Shown here: piece after piece, positions 40,653 through 50,184 of the stretch | Layout: each line of letters starts with the position of its first letter | How positions within the stretch are numbered: the stretch's first letter is position 1 | Source: Candidatus Woesearchaeota archaeon CG10_big_fil_rev_8_21_14_0_10_45_16 | GTDB lineage: Archaea > Nanobdellota > Nanobdellia > Woesearchaeales > GW2011-AR9 | DNA: 64,000 bases | Reading direction: 5' to 3' | Assembly: GCA_002762785.1 (NCBI GenBank) | Contig: PCXY01000005.1 | Location: 252,796-316,795 of the forward strand | The notes under the pieces: model-generated | What the model was told of the DNA's origin: nothing | The model's database searches: none | What the model saw: the letters and a program-made list of their open reading frames with translations, nothing else | Translations under genes and position numbers: made by a program

Positions 40653-41753
40653 ATGGCTATTACTCCACAGGAAAAGATCAAGATCAAGAGGACTATCGCT
40701 GAATTAAAGAGCCATCGGGCTCCCCATACTGAGTTTGTCTCAGTCTATATTCCGGCAGGATACGAGTTAAGTAAGATCATTCAACATTTAGCGGAAGAGC
40801 AAGGGACGGCTTCCAACATCAAATCGGCTGTTACCAAAAAGAACGTGCAAGGTGCTTTGGAAAAGATGATCCAGCATCTAAGGACGCTGACAAAAACACC
40901 GCCAAACGGACTGGCCATCTTCACCGGGAACATCGCTGCCGGAGAAGGAAAGATCGACATGAGAGTCTGGAGCGTCGAACCGCCGGTGCCGTTGAATATC
41001 AGGATCTACCGCTGTGATAAAGCTTTCGTCACCGACATCCTGGAAGACATGATCATGGAGCACAATGTCTATGGTCTGGTAGTATTAGATAAGAGGGATG
41101 CGATGCTGGCTTTGTTAAGAGGAAAGACGATAATCCCATTGCAGAAAACCCATTCGGAAGTCCCGGGAAAGTTTAAAGCGGGGGGACAATCCGCTGCCCG
41201 CTTCGCCCGTCTTCGGGAAGGGGCGATGAAAGAGCATTTCAAGAAGATCGCTGATTACATGAAAGAACAGTTCCTTCCACTAGGAAATAATCTTAAAGGG
41301 ATCATCATCGGCGGTCCCGGTATCACCGTCCACGATTTCATAAATAAAGATTATCTGACTGGAGATATCAAGAAGAAGGTGATAGGGACAAAAGATCTTT
41401 CTTATACAGAAGAATGGGGACTGCAGGAACTTCTTGACAGGTCGACAGATCTGCTGGCGAACGAAGAAGTCATGGATGAGAAGAGAATTATGGAAAATTT
41501 CTTCCAAGTTTTTAGAGAAAATCCTAAGAAGATCGCCTATGGAGAGAAGGAAGTGTTGAAAGCCTTGGAGATGAATGCAGTAGACATCTTATTATTGTCT
41601 GAAAGCATCTCTGAAGATAAGATCTTTTCACTCGAGGAAAAGGCCAACGTCGGCGGTTCTACAGTGAAGGTGATCTCTACGGAAACTCGGGAGGGTGTCC
41701 AGCTTCGAGATCTCGGCGGGGTGGCTGCGATATTGCGGTTTGAGATAGGATGA
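40653..41753 (+). CDS. prf1: Peptide chain release factor aRF1
   Basis: 366-aa class I release factor. Stop-codon motif NIKS is at residues 55-58, and the peptidyl-hydrolysis motif GGQ is at 177-179 in KAGGQSAARFARLREG. The C-terminal domain is present but short; many archaeal aRF1 proteins are about 400-420 aa. NIKS rules out the Dom34/pelota relative. Its stop overlaps the next ORF as ATGA. Confidence 0.95.
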   Translation: MAITPQEKIKIKRTIAELKSHRAPHTEFVSVYIPAGYELSKIIQHLAEEQGTASNIKSAVTKKNVQGALEKMIQHLRTLTKTPPNGLAIFTGNIAAGEGKIDMRVWSVEPPVPLNIRIYRCDKAFVTDILEDMIMEHNVYGLVVLDKRDAMLALLRGKTIIPLQKTHSEVPGKFKAGGQSAARFARLREGAMKEHFKKIADYMKEQFLPLGNNLKGIIIGGPGITVHDFINKDYLTGDIKKKVIGTKDLSYTEEWGLQELLDRSTDLLANEEVMDEKRIMENFFQVFRENPKKIAYGEKEVLKALEMNAVDILLLSESISEDKIFSLEEKANVGGSTVKVISTETREGVQLRDLGGVAAILRFEIG

Positions 41754-42004
41754 GTGATCTAGAATTATGCGCAAGAGAATCGATCAGGGCAGGAACGGTC
41801 CATCTTCCTAATGCTCTTTATTCTATCTATACTGTTGGCGGCTTTGTTGGCGGAGAGATTACCATCCACTATCGGAAAAGACCGGGAATGCTGCCTTCTG
41901 ATATGCATGATACAGGGTTCCGGCTTCCTGAAGGGGTGGAGAGAGTAAATTTCAGAAGCGCGCCAAAAGATTCTTATGTACTTGTTGAGTATGTTGTAGA
42001 ATGA
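41750..42004 (+). CDS. Small protein coupled to aRF1, function unknown
   Basis: 84 aa, beta-rich, with ALYSIYTVGGFVGGEITIHY and a Pro/Asp-containing end. It is joined to aRF1 by ATGA and to the next gene by another 4-nt overlap, so the three are translated in series. No family recognised. Confidence 0.6.
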   Translation: MSDLELCARESIRAGTVHLPNALYSIYTVGGFVGGEITIHYRKRPGMLPSDMHDTGFRLPEGVERVNFRSAPKDSYVLVEYVVE

Positions 42005-43401
42005 TAGATTCAAAGAAAGAAATATTTCGATGGGGGCCGATCCCCGGAAGATTTTATTATATCTCTGAGTTCTGCTTCGTCTGTTACAAGGCTTTCGGAG
42101 AGAAATATCGCGGGGAAAGATGGGTAGAGACCGTTCTTCTGTTCAAAGACAACCGGATGGTCTGGATCAACCAGATGGAAAGTTTGCGTACTTCCGGCCG
42201 GAAGACATTCTTAAAATATATGGTTAACAAAGACAGTAGGAGGAAAGTCTATCAAGAGTGGAAGAAACATCTGGCGGAACTGTCTGATTTCCAGGAGAAA
42301 CTAAGAGAGTCGGATTTGCAAAAGATGGATGAATCTGAGTTCAAGAAAACCTTCGACGAATTTTTCCGGCTTACTATCGACTTTTGGGTTGATACGATCC
42401 CGCCGGAGCTGGGAAATTATGGTTCGGAAGACGTTCTTAGAGAAGAACTTATGCTCATCAAAGAAAAGGAAGAGTTAAGTTCGGTGATGGAAATATTGTC
42501 GACCCCTGAAGAACTATCATTCTATCTAGAAGAAGAGGTCGCCCTATCAGAGACAGATGATATTAAAGATCATCAACAAAAGTATTTCTGGCTGCAAAAT
42601 AGTTATGCAGGGACAAAAATTCTAGATAAAAATTATTTTGCTGAGAGAAAGAAAGACCTTCCGAATGATCTCAGAAAGAAGACCGAAGAAAAGCTAGAGA
42701 AAGTAAAATCGGAGAAGATGCGGATTGCGAAAAAGCATAATCTCTCAGCCAGAACATTGGAGATAGCGCAGGCGATCAGCGATAACATAGAATGGCAAGA
42801 CCAAAGGAAGAAGCATATATTCATCAATCTTCATTACAAACACATTTTATTGGAAGAAGTAGCTAGGAGGTATAGCTACCCTATTAAAGGCCTGCTTAAC
42901 TGTGGTTTTGATGAGGTCGAAAAAATACTTGAGGGTGAAGACCTGCATGGCCGATTAAAAGAGAGGAGAGATGGCTTTGGTCTTGATTTTTTTCAAGAAG
43001 CGAGGATAATTCCTTCGGCAGAAGCGGCCAAGTGTTGGGAGGAGTACACTTATGAAAAGATCATTGAAGAAGTCGACCATTTTAGTGGTGTTGTCGCCAG
43101 CAAAGGTCAGGGAGTTGCCCGTGGGAAAGCCAAAATTATCCTTGATCCATTCCAAGCTGGGTCATTTCGTAAGGGAGATATTCTGATCGCTCCCATGACC
43201 AGCCCAGAGTATGTTTTCCTTATGGAAAAAGCTGCTGCCATCATCACTGATACCGGAGGACTGACCTGCCACGCGGCTATCGTCGCCAGGGAATTTGGCA
43301 TCCCTTGTATCGTCGGCACAAAGATTGCCACCCAAGTTCTTAAAGACGGAGACCTGATAGAAGTTAATACCGAGAAAGGTACTGTCAAAAAGCTACAATG
43401 A
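42001..43401 (+). CDS. PEP-utiliser mobile (swivelling) domain protein with unique N-terminus
   Basis: 466 aa. The C-terminal 90 residues are a PEP-utilising-enzyme swivelling domain with phosphohistidine motif GGLTCHAAIVARE (His424). The N-terminal 370 residues are helical and charged and lack the ATP-grasp and PEP-binding barrel of PEP synthase, so it cannot be that enzyme on its own. A full PpsA is encoded at 59471-61732. Similar stand-alone proteins are uncharacterised. Coupled by overlap to the 84-aa gene and to the protease. Confidence 0.8.
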   Translation: MIDSKKEIFRWGPIPGRFYYISEFCFVCYKAFGEKYRGERWVETVLLFKDNRMVWINQMESLRTSGRKTFLKYMVNKDSRRKVYQEWKKHLAELSDFQEKLRESDLQKMDESEFKKTFDEFFRLTIDFWVDTIPPELGNYGSEDVLREELMLIKEKEELSSVMEILSTPEELSFYLEEEVALSETDDIKDHQQKYFWLQNSYAGTKILDKNYFAERKKDLPNDLRKKTEEKLEKVKSEKMRIAKKHNLSARTLEIAQAISDNIEWQDQRKKHIFINLHYKHILLEEVARRYSYPIKGLLNCGFDEVEKILEGEDLHGRLKERRDGFGLDFFQEARIIPSAEAAKCWEEYTYEKIIEEVDHFSGVVASKGQGVARGKAKIILDPFQAGSFRKGDILIAPMTSPEYVFLMEKAAAIITDTGGLTCHAAIVAREFGIPCIVGTKIATQVLKDGDLIEVNTEKGTVKKLQ

Positions 43402-44069
43402 ACCTCATCCAGGAATCCTATGAACGGCTGTTTCCGGAGAAAGAGTTTTCTTATAATGCCAAGATGGAATACAACCGACGGCTGGCTCCTTTTAATGCCA
43501 ATATCGCTTTGCATCGCAATGTCCTCAGCGTCAACATGAACCTGCAATGGAAGGATATCGATGAAGAGATCAAGATCGGACTGATCCAGCATCTGCTGCT
43601 GAAGATCTTCAGGAAGAAAGGGATGACCCAAAACATCGAACTGTACAACAATTTTACCAAGAACATCCACATCCTCACTCCGAAAGATAAGATTGATCCA
43701 CAGCTGGAGATATCTTTCGACAGGGTCAACAAGTTATTTTTAGAGAGTTCGTTGGAAAAGCCGAACCTTTGCTGGGGGACCGATTCCCGAAGGAAGCTGG
43801 CGCATTACAATTTTCACAATGATACGATAACCGTATCAACAATCTTTAAAGAAGCTGCTCCCCACGTACTTGATTATGTGATGTACCATGAGATGCTCCA
43901 CAAACATTTCAAGTTCGAGCATAATAATGGACGAAGCTCCTACCATTCACCGGCCTTCAAAGCTGCTGAACGGCAATATCCAGAGTATCAAGAGATCGAG
44001 AAGGAGATCACCGGGCTGATCAGGGGAATGAAAAAGAAGCCGGCTTCATTGTGGCGGTTCTTTAGGTGA
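43398..44069 (+). CDS. SprT-like zinc metalloprotease
   Basis: 223 aa. HEMLH at residues 164-168 is a zinc-binding HExxH, with a further His at about 183 (SSYHSPAF) as third ligand, in the style of SprT/SPRTN and wlm peptidases. The N-terminal 120 residues are mostly helical with no known domain. It is the last member of the aRF1 operon by a 4-nt overlap. A role in DNA-protein crosslink or ribosome-associated proteolysis is open. Confidence 0.8.
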   Translation: MNLIQESYERLFPEKEFSYNAKMEYNRRLAPFNANIALHRNVLSVNMNLQWKDIDEEIKIGLIQHLLLKIFRKKGMTQNIELYNNFTKNIHILTPKDKIDPQLEISFDRVNKLFLESSLEKPNLCWGTDSRRKLAHYNFHNDTITVSTIFKEAAPHVLDYVMYHEMLHKHFKFEHNNGRSSYHSPAFKAAERQYPEYQEIEKEITGLIRGMKKKPASLWRFFR

Positions 44070-44143
44070 TGGTTGTTTCAGAGAGCAGGGAATTCCTTTT
44101 CCTTATCGATAACTTTAAAAACCAGCCCTAATTCTAGCTCTAA

Positions 44144-44353
44144 ATGGCCAAAAAGAGGTTTCTCTCGCTGAACGCCATGGATAAGATCATGCGGGAAGCG
44201 GGGGCAGCAAGAGTGTCGGATGACGCCAAAGCTGCTTTAGCAGATGTTCTGGAGAAGAAAGCGATGGAAATCTCCAGCGAGGCCAAAAAGCTTGCCGAAC
44301 ACGCCGGCAGGAAAACGATAACCGATAAGGATATCGAATTAGCAGTTAAGTAG
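44144..44353 (+). CDS. Archaeal histone
   Basis: 69-aa histone-fold protein, HMfB type. Helix-loop-helix elements: LSLNAMDKIMREAGAARVSDD, the long middle helix KAALADVLEKKAMEISSEAK and KTITDKDIELAVK. A TTTAAAAA element lies about 30 nt upstream. It is followed after 11 nt by the aIF5A gene. Confidence 0.94.
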   Translation: MAKKRFLSLNAMDKIMREAGAARVSDDAKAALADVLEKKAMEISSEAKKLAEHAGRKTITDKDIELAVK

Positions 44354-44364
44354 GTGGTTTTGAA

Positions 44365-44763
44365 ATGAGTGAATACGAAAAGAAACTTGTCAGCGTAGGA
44401 ACGCTGAAGAAAGGCGATACGATCATAATTGATGGTGCCCCCTGTAAGATTACAGACACCGCAACCTCCCGTCCGGGAAAACACGGCCATGCCAAAGTAA
44501 ATTTGATGGCTGTGGGTATGCTTGATGGCAAGAAAAGGAATCTGGTCATACCAGGCCACGACAAGGTAGAAGCGCCGATAGTCGAGAAGAAGAGCGCTCA
44601 GGTCCTCTCCGTATCAGGAAAGAACGCCAGCGTCATGGATATGGATACCTACGAAACCTTTGAGATGGAGATTCCCGAAGAATTGACCGCCGAGATCAAA
44701 GAAGGCGTGGAAGTCCTCTATTGGACCATCATGGGCATGAAAGTGATGAAACAAGTGAAGTGA
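44365..44763 (+). CDS. eif5a: Translation factor aIF5A
   Basis: 132-aa elongation/initiation factor that relieves stalling. The hypusine loop SRPGKHGHAK has modifiable Lys39. N-terminal SH3-like and C-terminal OB domains are complete, ending VLYWTIMGMKVMKQVK. It lies between the histone and eL40 genes, with short spacing suggesting one operon. Confidence 0.96.
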   Translation: MSEYEKKLVSVGTLKKGDTIIIDGAPCKITDTATSRPGKHGHAKVNLMAVGMLDGKKRNLVIPGHDKVEAPIVEKKSAQVLSVSGKNASVMDMDTYETFEMEIPEELTAEIKEGVEVLYWTIMGMKVMKQVK

Positions 44764-44769
44764 TAATAT

Positions 44770-44934
44770 ATGGTTAAATTTCCAGAAGCAGACGCACGAA
44801 TGTTCAAGAACATCTTTGTAGATCGTAAGACAAAACGTAAGATTAGGGCCAACCCGCTTAAAGTACAGGCTGGCAAGATCAGGGGCAGAGGCAAGAACGC
44901 CGGCACCAAATTACGACCGAAAAGAAAGAAGTAG
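44770..44934 (+). CDS. rpl40e: Ribosomal protein eL40, cysteine-free variant
   Basis: 54-aa basic protein not visible to longer-ORF filters. Its start VKFPEADARMF and ending LRPKRKK match eL40, which in most archaea carries four zinc-binding cysteines between these parts. Here the middle (NIFVDRKTKRKIRANPLKVQ) has no cysteine at all. It follows aIF5A by 6 nt. The identity is strong by its ends and context; the zinc loss is directly visible. Confidence 0.75.
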   Translation: MVKFPEADARMFKNIFVDRKTKRKIRANPLKVQAGKIRGRGKNAGTKLRPKRKK

Positions 44935-44937
44935 ACT

Positions 44938-44960
44938 TGTTATTATTCTTTATTTTATTA
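44938..44960 (+). terminator. T-rich tract after eL40
   Basis: A T-rich stretch with several T runs begins 4 nt after the eL40 stop, as in archaeal U-tract termination. The next promoter-like element is near 44975. Confidence 0.45.
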
Positions 44961-45009
44961 TCTCAACTTATAGAAACACATAAAAACCCTGAAAAAAGCC
45001 TTCTTACTT

Positions 45010-46197
45010 ATGGTGATGGATTTCCTGTTAAAGTACAAAGCGATAATCTTATTCTATGCCGTCATCATAATCTTACTTTATCTTAAAAGGAAGAGATTAG
45101 ACTTCCAAGCAAAGGTCATCGTTCTTTACCGGATGAAATGGGGTATCAAGTGGATGGACAAATATTCTTCTAAATTCCGTGAATGGGTAGTCCTACTTGG
45201 TTATATTGGTACTGGCGTTGGATTCATTGGAATGCTGACCATCATGTATGTACTAATAAAAAACTTGGTGGATTTAGTCCTAAAACCTGCCGCCACATCA
45301 GGTGTAGCTCTGGTTTTGCCAGGTACAGAAATCCCAGGATTAGGTATATTGCCGTTTTGGCATTGGCTTATCGCTATTTTTTTGATTGCTCTGGTACATG
45401 AGTTTTCACACGGTATCGTAGCTAGAGCTCATAACATTAAAGTCAAAAATACTGGCCTCGTCTTGTTTGGTCCGATCATCGGTGCTTTCGTCGAACCTGA
45501 TGAGAAGAAGATGCGCAAGGAGTCGGATATAGTCCAATATTCAATACTAGCGGCTGGTGCTTTCGCTAATATACTACTGGCCATCGCCGCCATCTTATTG
45601 CTGTCTTTCGTCACCGCCCCTTTACAGCAGACGATGATCGAACCTACCGGCTTCTCGTTCGCTAGTTATGTAGAAAACGGTTTACCGGCAGAAACTGCTG
45701 GAATCCCTGTTAATGTTATAGTCTATTCTATCGATGGGAAAGAAGTTACTGACTTTGAAAGTTTCAGTGAAGTATTATACACGAAAAAGCCGGGCGATCA
45801 GATCATGGTGGGAACTGTTGAAAATGAATATCCTCTTACACTTATCGATAATCCTGACTCACCAGGGAAACCGTTCCTGGGCATCTACAACATCAAGAAT
45901 GAGTTTGATGTCAAAGAGCAATATCAATCTGGCATTGGTAGTGTAGCGTTCTTTACCTTAGAGAAACTTAACGGATTCCAGCAACCAAACCATGGTTTCT
46001 TAAAATGGTTGTTCCTCTTAAGCCTGGGTATCGGTCTGTTTAATTTACTCCCTTTACCAATTGTCGACGGCGGCAGGATGGCCCAAGTGTTCCTCTACAA
46101 GCTGCAAGGAGCTGAACGTGGAGAGAAGAACTACCGCCGTATCGGCATGTTTTTCTTGGTAATATTGTTATTTTTATTGGGACTTTCTTTCTTTTAG
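45010..46197 (+). CDS. Site-2 protease family intramembrane metalloprotease
   Basis: 395 aa with about six membrane segments. The catalytic HEFSH is at residues 130-134 in a hydrophobic helix, and the third ligand lies in the NLLPLPIVDGGRM motif near residue 350. A PDZ-like region sits between (PVNVIVYSIDGKEVTDFESF). This M50/RseP-like layout suggests cleavage of membrane-anchored proteins. Start may be at M3. Confidence 0.93.
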   Translation: MVMDFLLKYKAIILFYAVIIILLYLKRKRLDFQAKVIVLYRMKWGIKWMDKYSSKFREWVVLLGYIGTGVGFIGMLTIMYVLIKNLVDLVLKPAATSGVALVLPGTEIPGLGILPFWHWLIAIFLIALVHEFSHGIVARAHNIKVKNTGLVLFGPIIGAFVEPDEKKMRKESDIVQYSILAAGAFANILLAIAAILLLSFVTAPLQQTMIEPTGFSFASYVENGLPAETAGIPVNVIVYSIDGKEVTDFESFSEVLYTKKPGDQIMVGTVENEYPLTLIDNPDSPGKPFLGIYNIKNEFDVKEQYQSGIGSVAFFTLEKLNGFQQPNHGFLKWLFLLSLGIGLFNLLPLPIVDGGRMAQVFLYKLQGAERGEKNYRRIGMFFLVILLFLLGLSFF

Positions 46198-46198
46198 A

Positions 46199-47434
46199 TC
46201 AATGAAGACTTTCTTTTAAGAACTTCAGAGCATCGCCGATCATGTACAATGAACCGGTAGCCAACAGAAGACCGTCTTTCTGGAATTCAAGCCCTTTCTC
46301 TACTGCTTCTTTGATATCAGGGATGATCAAAACCTTATCAGTATGTTTCTTCACTTCTTCAGCTAAAATGTCCGCCGGCAATGGTTTATGGCTGCCTTCA
46401 GTGACGATAATATCCCGAAACAAAGGAACTAGCATCTGCACGATCTTTTCTTTTTCTTTATCTTTGGCCAAAGCCAGGACCAACACATCTTTTTTCTCGA
46501 TAGTCTGTAAAAATGCCGCCAACGTTTCTACACCCGCAACGTTATGGGCTCCGTCTACGATAATCAATGGTTTTCTGGAAACGATCTCCAGCCGGCCCGG
46601 CCAGAAAGCTTCCCGCAAACCTTTCTCCAAAGATACTTCAGGGATCTTCAATCCAGAAACGGCTATAGCCTTGGCGGCAAGAGCAGCATTCTTTACCTGA
46701 TGCTTGCCGTCCATGGAGATCAGATATTTTTTCCCTGAGAAGAGAAACTGCTGTTTTCCTAAGGTTGATGATAAGATTTGCGGAGCCTCTATGATATGCA
46801 TCGGACTTTTTTTCTTGAGACACTCTTCCTTGAATAGATAAAATACTGTCTGGTCTTCTTCTGCGGTCACCAGAGGGATGCCCCTCTTGATGATGGCTGC
46901 TTTTTCTTTCGCGATCTGTTCTTTCGTATCGCCAAGGATGTCCATGTGATCAAAATTGATGTTTGTGATGACCGAAACAAGCGGCGTGAGGACATTGGTC
47001 GCATCTAACCGACCGCCGAGACCGACTTCGATGACGGCAACGTCGACTTTCTTTTTGGCGAAATAAAGAAAAGCTAAGGCCGTAGTGAATTCGAAGAAAG
47101 TCGTCTCGATGGAATTTTCTTCAATGGCTGCTCGGATCTTCTTGATAAGCTGTACCAGATCGCCGTCAGTGATATCTAAACCATCGACCTTTATCCTCTC
47201 ATTGAATTTGATAAGGTGAGGACTAGTGTACAGGCCAACGGATAACCCTGCCGCTTTTAAGATAGAAGCTAGGTAACTGCAAGTACTGCCCTTGCCGTTA
47301 GTTCCAGCCACCTGGATGGTCTTGAACGAATGCTGCGGGTTGCCCAAGACTATAAGCAGCTGCTCCATCCGCTCCAGTCCCAGCCTGACGCCGAACAACT
47401 GAAGGTTGTACAAGTAATCAAGTTCCTGATCCAT
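46199..47434 (-). CDS. folC: Folylpolyglutamate / dihydrofolate synthase
   Basis: 411-aa Mur-ligase-type enzyme adding glutamate to folates. P-loop GTNGKGST at residues 44-51, the omega-loop TSPHLIKFNERIKVDG, ATP-site FDHMDILGD and C-terminal VDGAHN are all present. It converges with the S2P gene and diverges from thyA. With ThyA, DHFR and GlyA it makes a folate cluster. Confidence 0.95.
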   Translation of the reverse strand: MDQELDYLYNLQLFGVRLGLERMEQLLIVLGNPQHSFKTIQVAGTNGKGSTCSYLASILKAAGLSVGLYTSPHLIKFNERIKVDGLDITDGDLVQLIKKIRAAIEENSIETTFFEFTTALAFLYFAKKKVDVAVIEVGLGGRLDATNVLTPLVSVITNINFDHMDILGDTKEQIAKEKAAIIKRGIPLVTAEEDQTVFYLFKEECLKKKSPMHIIEAPQILSSTLGKQQFLFSGKKYLISMDGKHQVKNAALAAKAIAVSGLKIPEVSLEKGLREAFWPGRLEIVSRKPLIIVDGAHNVAGVETLAAFLQTIEKKDVLVLALAKDKEKEKIVQMLVPLFRDIIVTEGSHKPLPADILAEEVKKHTDKVLIIPDIKEAVEKGLEFQKDGLLLATGSLYMIGDALKFLKESLH

Positions 47435-47526
47435 AAGCTGTTGAGGAGTTGTTTTTTTAAAAAGGTTCTAGTCGGTTACCACAATCTATTTAAACGTTCA
47501 AGATCCATGGATGATGGGTGGTTTCG

Positions 47527-48423
47527 ATGAGACAATATCTAGATCTGCTAAAATTTGTTCTTGAGAAAGGTGAAGAGAAACACGACCGTACTGGCGTGGG
47601 GACGATAAGCACTTTTGGTTATCAGATGCGGTTTGATCTTCAGAAAGGATTTCCTCTGCTGACTACCAAAAAAGTGTTTACTAAAGCGATAATCCATGAA
47701 CTTATCTGGTTCCTTCAGGGAGACACCAACATCCGTTATCTGGTACAGAATGGTGTCCGGATCTGGAACGAATGGCCGTTCCAGAAATACTTGAAAGAGA
47801 ACGATCTAGAACAGCAATATCCTCAATATTCTGAAGCCTGGACGCAAAAGATGGCAGAGTTTGTCGAGAACGTCAAGAATGATGAAGAGTTCGCCAAAAG
47901 ATGGGGCGATCTTGGTCCTGTATATGGTAAACAGTGGCGTGATTTCAACGGTGTCGATCAGATCTCTGAAGTCATCAGCCAGATCAAGAACGATCCGGGA
48001 AGCCGCAGGATGATCGTCTGCCCTTGGAACCCGGCAGAGGTCCATAAGATGGCCCTGCCGCCCTGTCATTGTTTTTTCCAGTTCTATGTCAATGACGGAA
48101 AGTTGTCGTGCCAGCTGTATCAACGAAGCTGCGATGTTTTTCTGGGAGTTCCTTTCAACATCGCTTCCTATGCCTTGCTGACGATGATGGTAGCTCATGT
48201 CTGCAACCTGCAGCCAGGTGAGTTCGTCTGGACAGGCGGGGATGTACATATCTATTCAAACCATCTTGAACAGGTGAAAGAACAGCTTAGCCGGGAACCA
48301 AGAGCCTTGCCAACGATGAAGATCAACCCCGAGGTTAAAAGTATCTTTGACTTCAAGTTTGAAGATTTCACTTTGGAAGAGTATGATCCCCATCCGGCAA
48401 TCAAAGCGCCGGTGGCCGTATGA
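47527..48423 (+). CDS. thyA: Thymidylate synthase ThyA
   Basis: 298-aa folate-dependent dTMP synthase. Catalytic Cys180 is in [12 protein letters not shown], and [20 protein letters not shown] is the folate/dUMP region. Start at ATG 47527 is preceded by GGTGG at a Shine-Dalgarno distance; an upstream GTG at 47518 is also possible. Overlaps DHFR by 4 nt. The product DHF is recycled by that enzyme. Confidence 0.97.
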   Translation: MRQYLDLLKFVLEKGEEKHDRTGVGTISTFGYQMRFDLQKGFPLLTTKKVFTKAIIHELIWFLQGDTNIRYLVQNGVRIWNEWPFQKYLKENDLEQQYPQYSEAWTQKMAEFVENVKNDEEFAKRWGDLGPVYGKQWRDFNGVDQISEVISQIKNDPGSRRMIVCPWNPAEVHKMALPPCHCFFQFYVNDGKLSCQLYQRSCDVFLGVPFNIASYALLTMMVAHVCNLQPGEFVWTGGDVHIYSNHLEQVKEQLSREPRALPTMKINPEVKSIFDFKFEDFTLEEYDPHPAIKAPVAV

Positions 48424-48896
48424 TCTCCATAATAGTCGCCATGACCAAGGACAGAGTCATCGGTAGAGATAACGACCTGCCGTGGCATCTGCCGGAGGAT
48501 CTCAAGAACTTTAAGAGCCTGACGACTGGCAACACCGTCATCATGGGGCGGAAGACTTATGAGAGCATCCCTCAAAAATTTAGACCGTTGCCAAACAGGC
48601 ATAATATCGTAATCAGCCGTTCCATGCCTATGGCAGAAGGGATAACGGTAGCCAGAAGTGTTGAAGAAGCCGTCATCAAAGCGAGAGAGATAGGGAAAGA
48701 AGCGTTTATCATCGGCGGCGGAACCATATACAGGCAATCTTTGCCTTTCACTGATCGGATGTATATATCCTATGTTGCAAAAGATTATGAAGGCGATGTG
48801 CGTTTCCCAAAATTTGAAGAGAGAGAGTGGATAGTTGAACGTGAAGAAAAATTTGACGAATTTACCTTGGTGGTGTATACAAAAAATGGAACATAA
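48420..48896 (+). CDS. folA: Dihydrofolate reductase
   Basis: 158-aa DHFR. It has [37 protein letters not shown] and [22 protein letters not shown]. Its ATG overlaps the thyA stop, so the two steps of dTMP/folate recycling are coupled. Length is typical for bacterial-type DHFR, and transfer from bacteria is likely. Confidence 0.97.
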   Translation: MISIIVAMTKDRVIGRDNDLPWHLPEDLKNFKSLTTGNTVIMGRKTYESIPQKFRPLPNRHNIVISRSMPMAEGITVARSVEEAVIKAREIGKEAFIIGGGTIYRQSLPFTDRMYISYVAKDYEGDVRFPKFEEREWIVEREEKFDEFTLVVYTKNGT

Positions 48897-50184
48897 AGAC
48901 CCGGAAGTATGGAAGCACATGCAGGCTGAACTGCAAAGACAGCAGACTGTCCTCAACATGATCCCGTCAGAGAATTATGTAAGCAACACCGTGTTGCAGG
49001 CGGCCGGGAGCGTGCTTACCAACAAGTACAGCGAAGGGTATCCCAAGAAAAGGTATTATCAGGGAAATTCTCATGTTGATGAGATCGAACTGCTGGCTAT
49101 CGAAAGGGCGCAAAGACTATTCGGCGCCGAACACGTTAATGTACAATCTCTTTCCGGCAGCCCGGCCAACCAGGCTGTCTTCCACGCTTTATTGAACCCG
49201 GGGGACAAGATTATGGGCATGCGCCTGGACATGGGAGGTCATCTCACGCATGGCCACAGCGTCAATTTTTCGGCCCGTTATTATCAGACCGTGCAGTATG
49301 GCGTCGATCCGGAAACGGAACTATTAGACATGGAAGCTATCCGGCAATTAGCGTTGAAAGAAAAACCTAAGATCATCGTCTCCGGCGCCACAGCTTATCC
49401 ACGGCTGATCGATTTCAATGCCTTCCAAAAGATCGCTGATGAGGTCGGAGCTTATACTCTAGCCGATATCAGCCATATCGCTGGATTGGTGGCTGGCGGC
49501 GTGCATCCGACGCCATTCCCTTTTACCGACGTAGTCATGACCACCACCCATAAGACTCTTCGCGGACCGAGAAGCGCCATGATCATGTGCAAGAATGAAG
49601 ATCGGCTGGCTAATGTGGAAGGATTAGATGAGAAGCAGGCTAAAAAAGAAAGGGACATGGCCGGCAAGATCGACAGGGCTGTCTTCCCCGGATTGCAAGG
49701 AGGACCGCACAATCATATCACTGCTGCCAAAGCGGTGGCGTTCGGCGAAGCGCTGACTTATGATTTCAGGATGTATGCAGAGCAGATCGTCAAGAACGCT
49801 AAAGCTCTGGCTGAATCATTGATGGGCAACGGCATAAAATTGGTGACAAACGGCACAGATAATCATCTTATCCTTATCGACTTACGGCCGATGGGCATCG
49901 GCCTCGGAAGAGATGCTGCCGTGGCCTTGGAAGAAGCCGGGATCATCACCAACTGCAATACTGTTCCGTATGATCCCTCAACACCGTTCAAACCATCTGG
50001 AGTAAGGATCGGCACCCCTTCATTAACGTCGCAAGGCATGAAAGAGCCGGAGATGCGGCAGATCGGCGAATGGATGGCTGCTGTACTGAAAGATATGGGT
50101 AATACTGCTCTTAAACAGAAGATAAAAGAAGACGTGAAAGAGTTGTGTTCTCGGTTCCCTATCTACCAAGGAAGGGAATGTTAA
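48886..50184 (+). CDS. glyA: Serine hydroxymethyltransferase
   Basis: 432-aa PLP enzyme interconverting serine and glycine with a C1 folate. PLP lysine is in TTTHKTLRGPR (Lys223). The start [12 protein letters not shown] at 48886 overlaps DHFR by 11 nt; the longer frame from 48835 is less likely. It completes the thyA-folA-glyA operon. Confidence 0.96.
   Translation: MEHKDPEVWKHMQAELQRQQTVLNMIPSENYVSNTVLQAAGSVLTNKYSEGYPKKRYYQGNSHVDEIELLAIERAQRLFGAEHVNVQSLSGSPANQAVFHALLNPGDKIMGMRLDMGGHLTHGHSVNFSARYYQTVQYGVDPETELLDMEAIRQLALKEKPKIIVSGATAYPRLIDFNAFQKIADEVGAYTLADISHIAGLVAGGVHPTPFPFTDVVMTTTHKTLRGPRSAMIMCKNEDRLANVEGLDEKQAKKERDMAGKIDRAVFPGLQGGPHNHITAAKAVAFGEALTYDFRMYAEQIVKNAKALAESLMGNGIKLVTNGTDNHLILIDLRPMGIGLGRDAAVALEEAGIITNCNTVPYDPSTPFKPSGVRIGTPSLTSQGMKEPEMRQIGEWMAAVLKDMGNTALKQKIKEDVKELCSRFPIYQGREC

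Noticed and set aside
40653-41753. Dom34/pelota instead of aRF1
   Set aside because: Both NIKS and GGQ motifs are present; pelota lacks them.
44770-44934. Chance short frame after aIF5A
   Set aside because: The conserved eL40 ends, the 6-nt spacing from aIF5A and the coding-like composition outweigh the short length.
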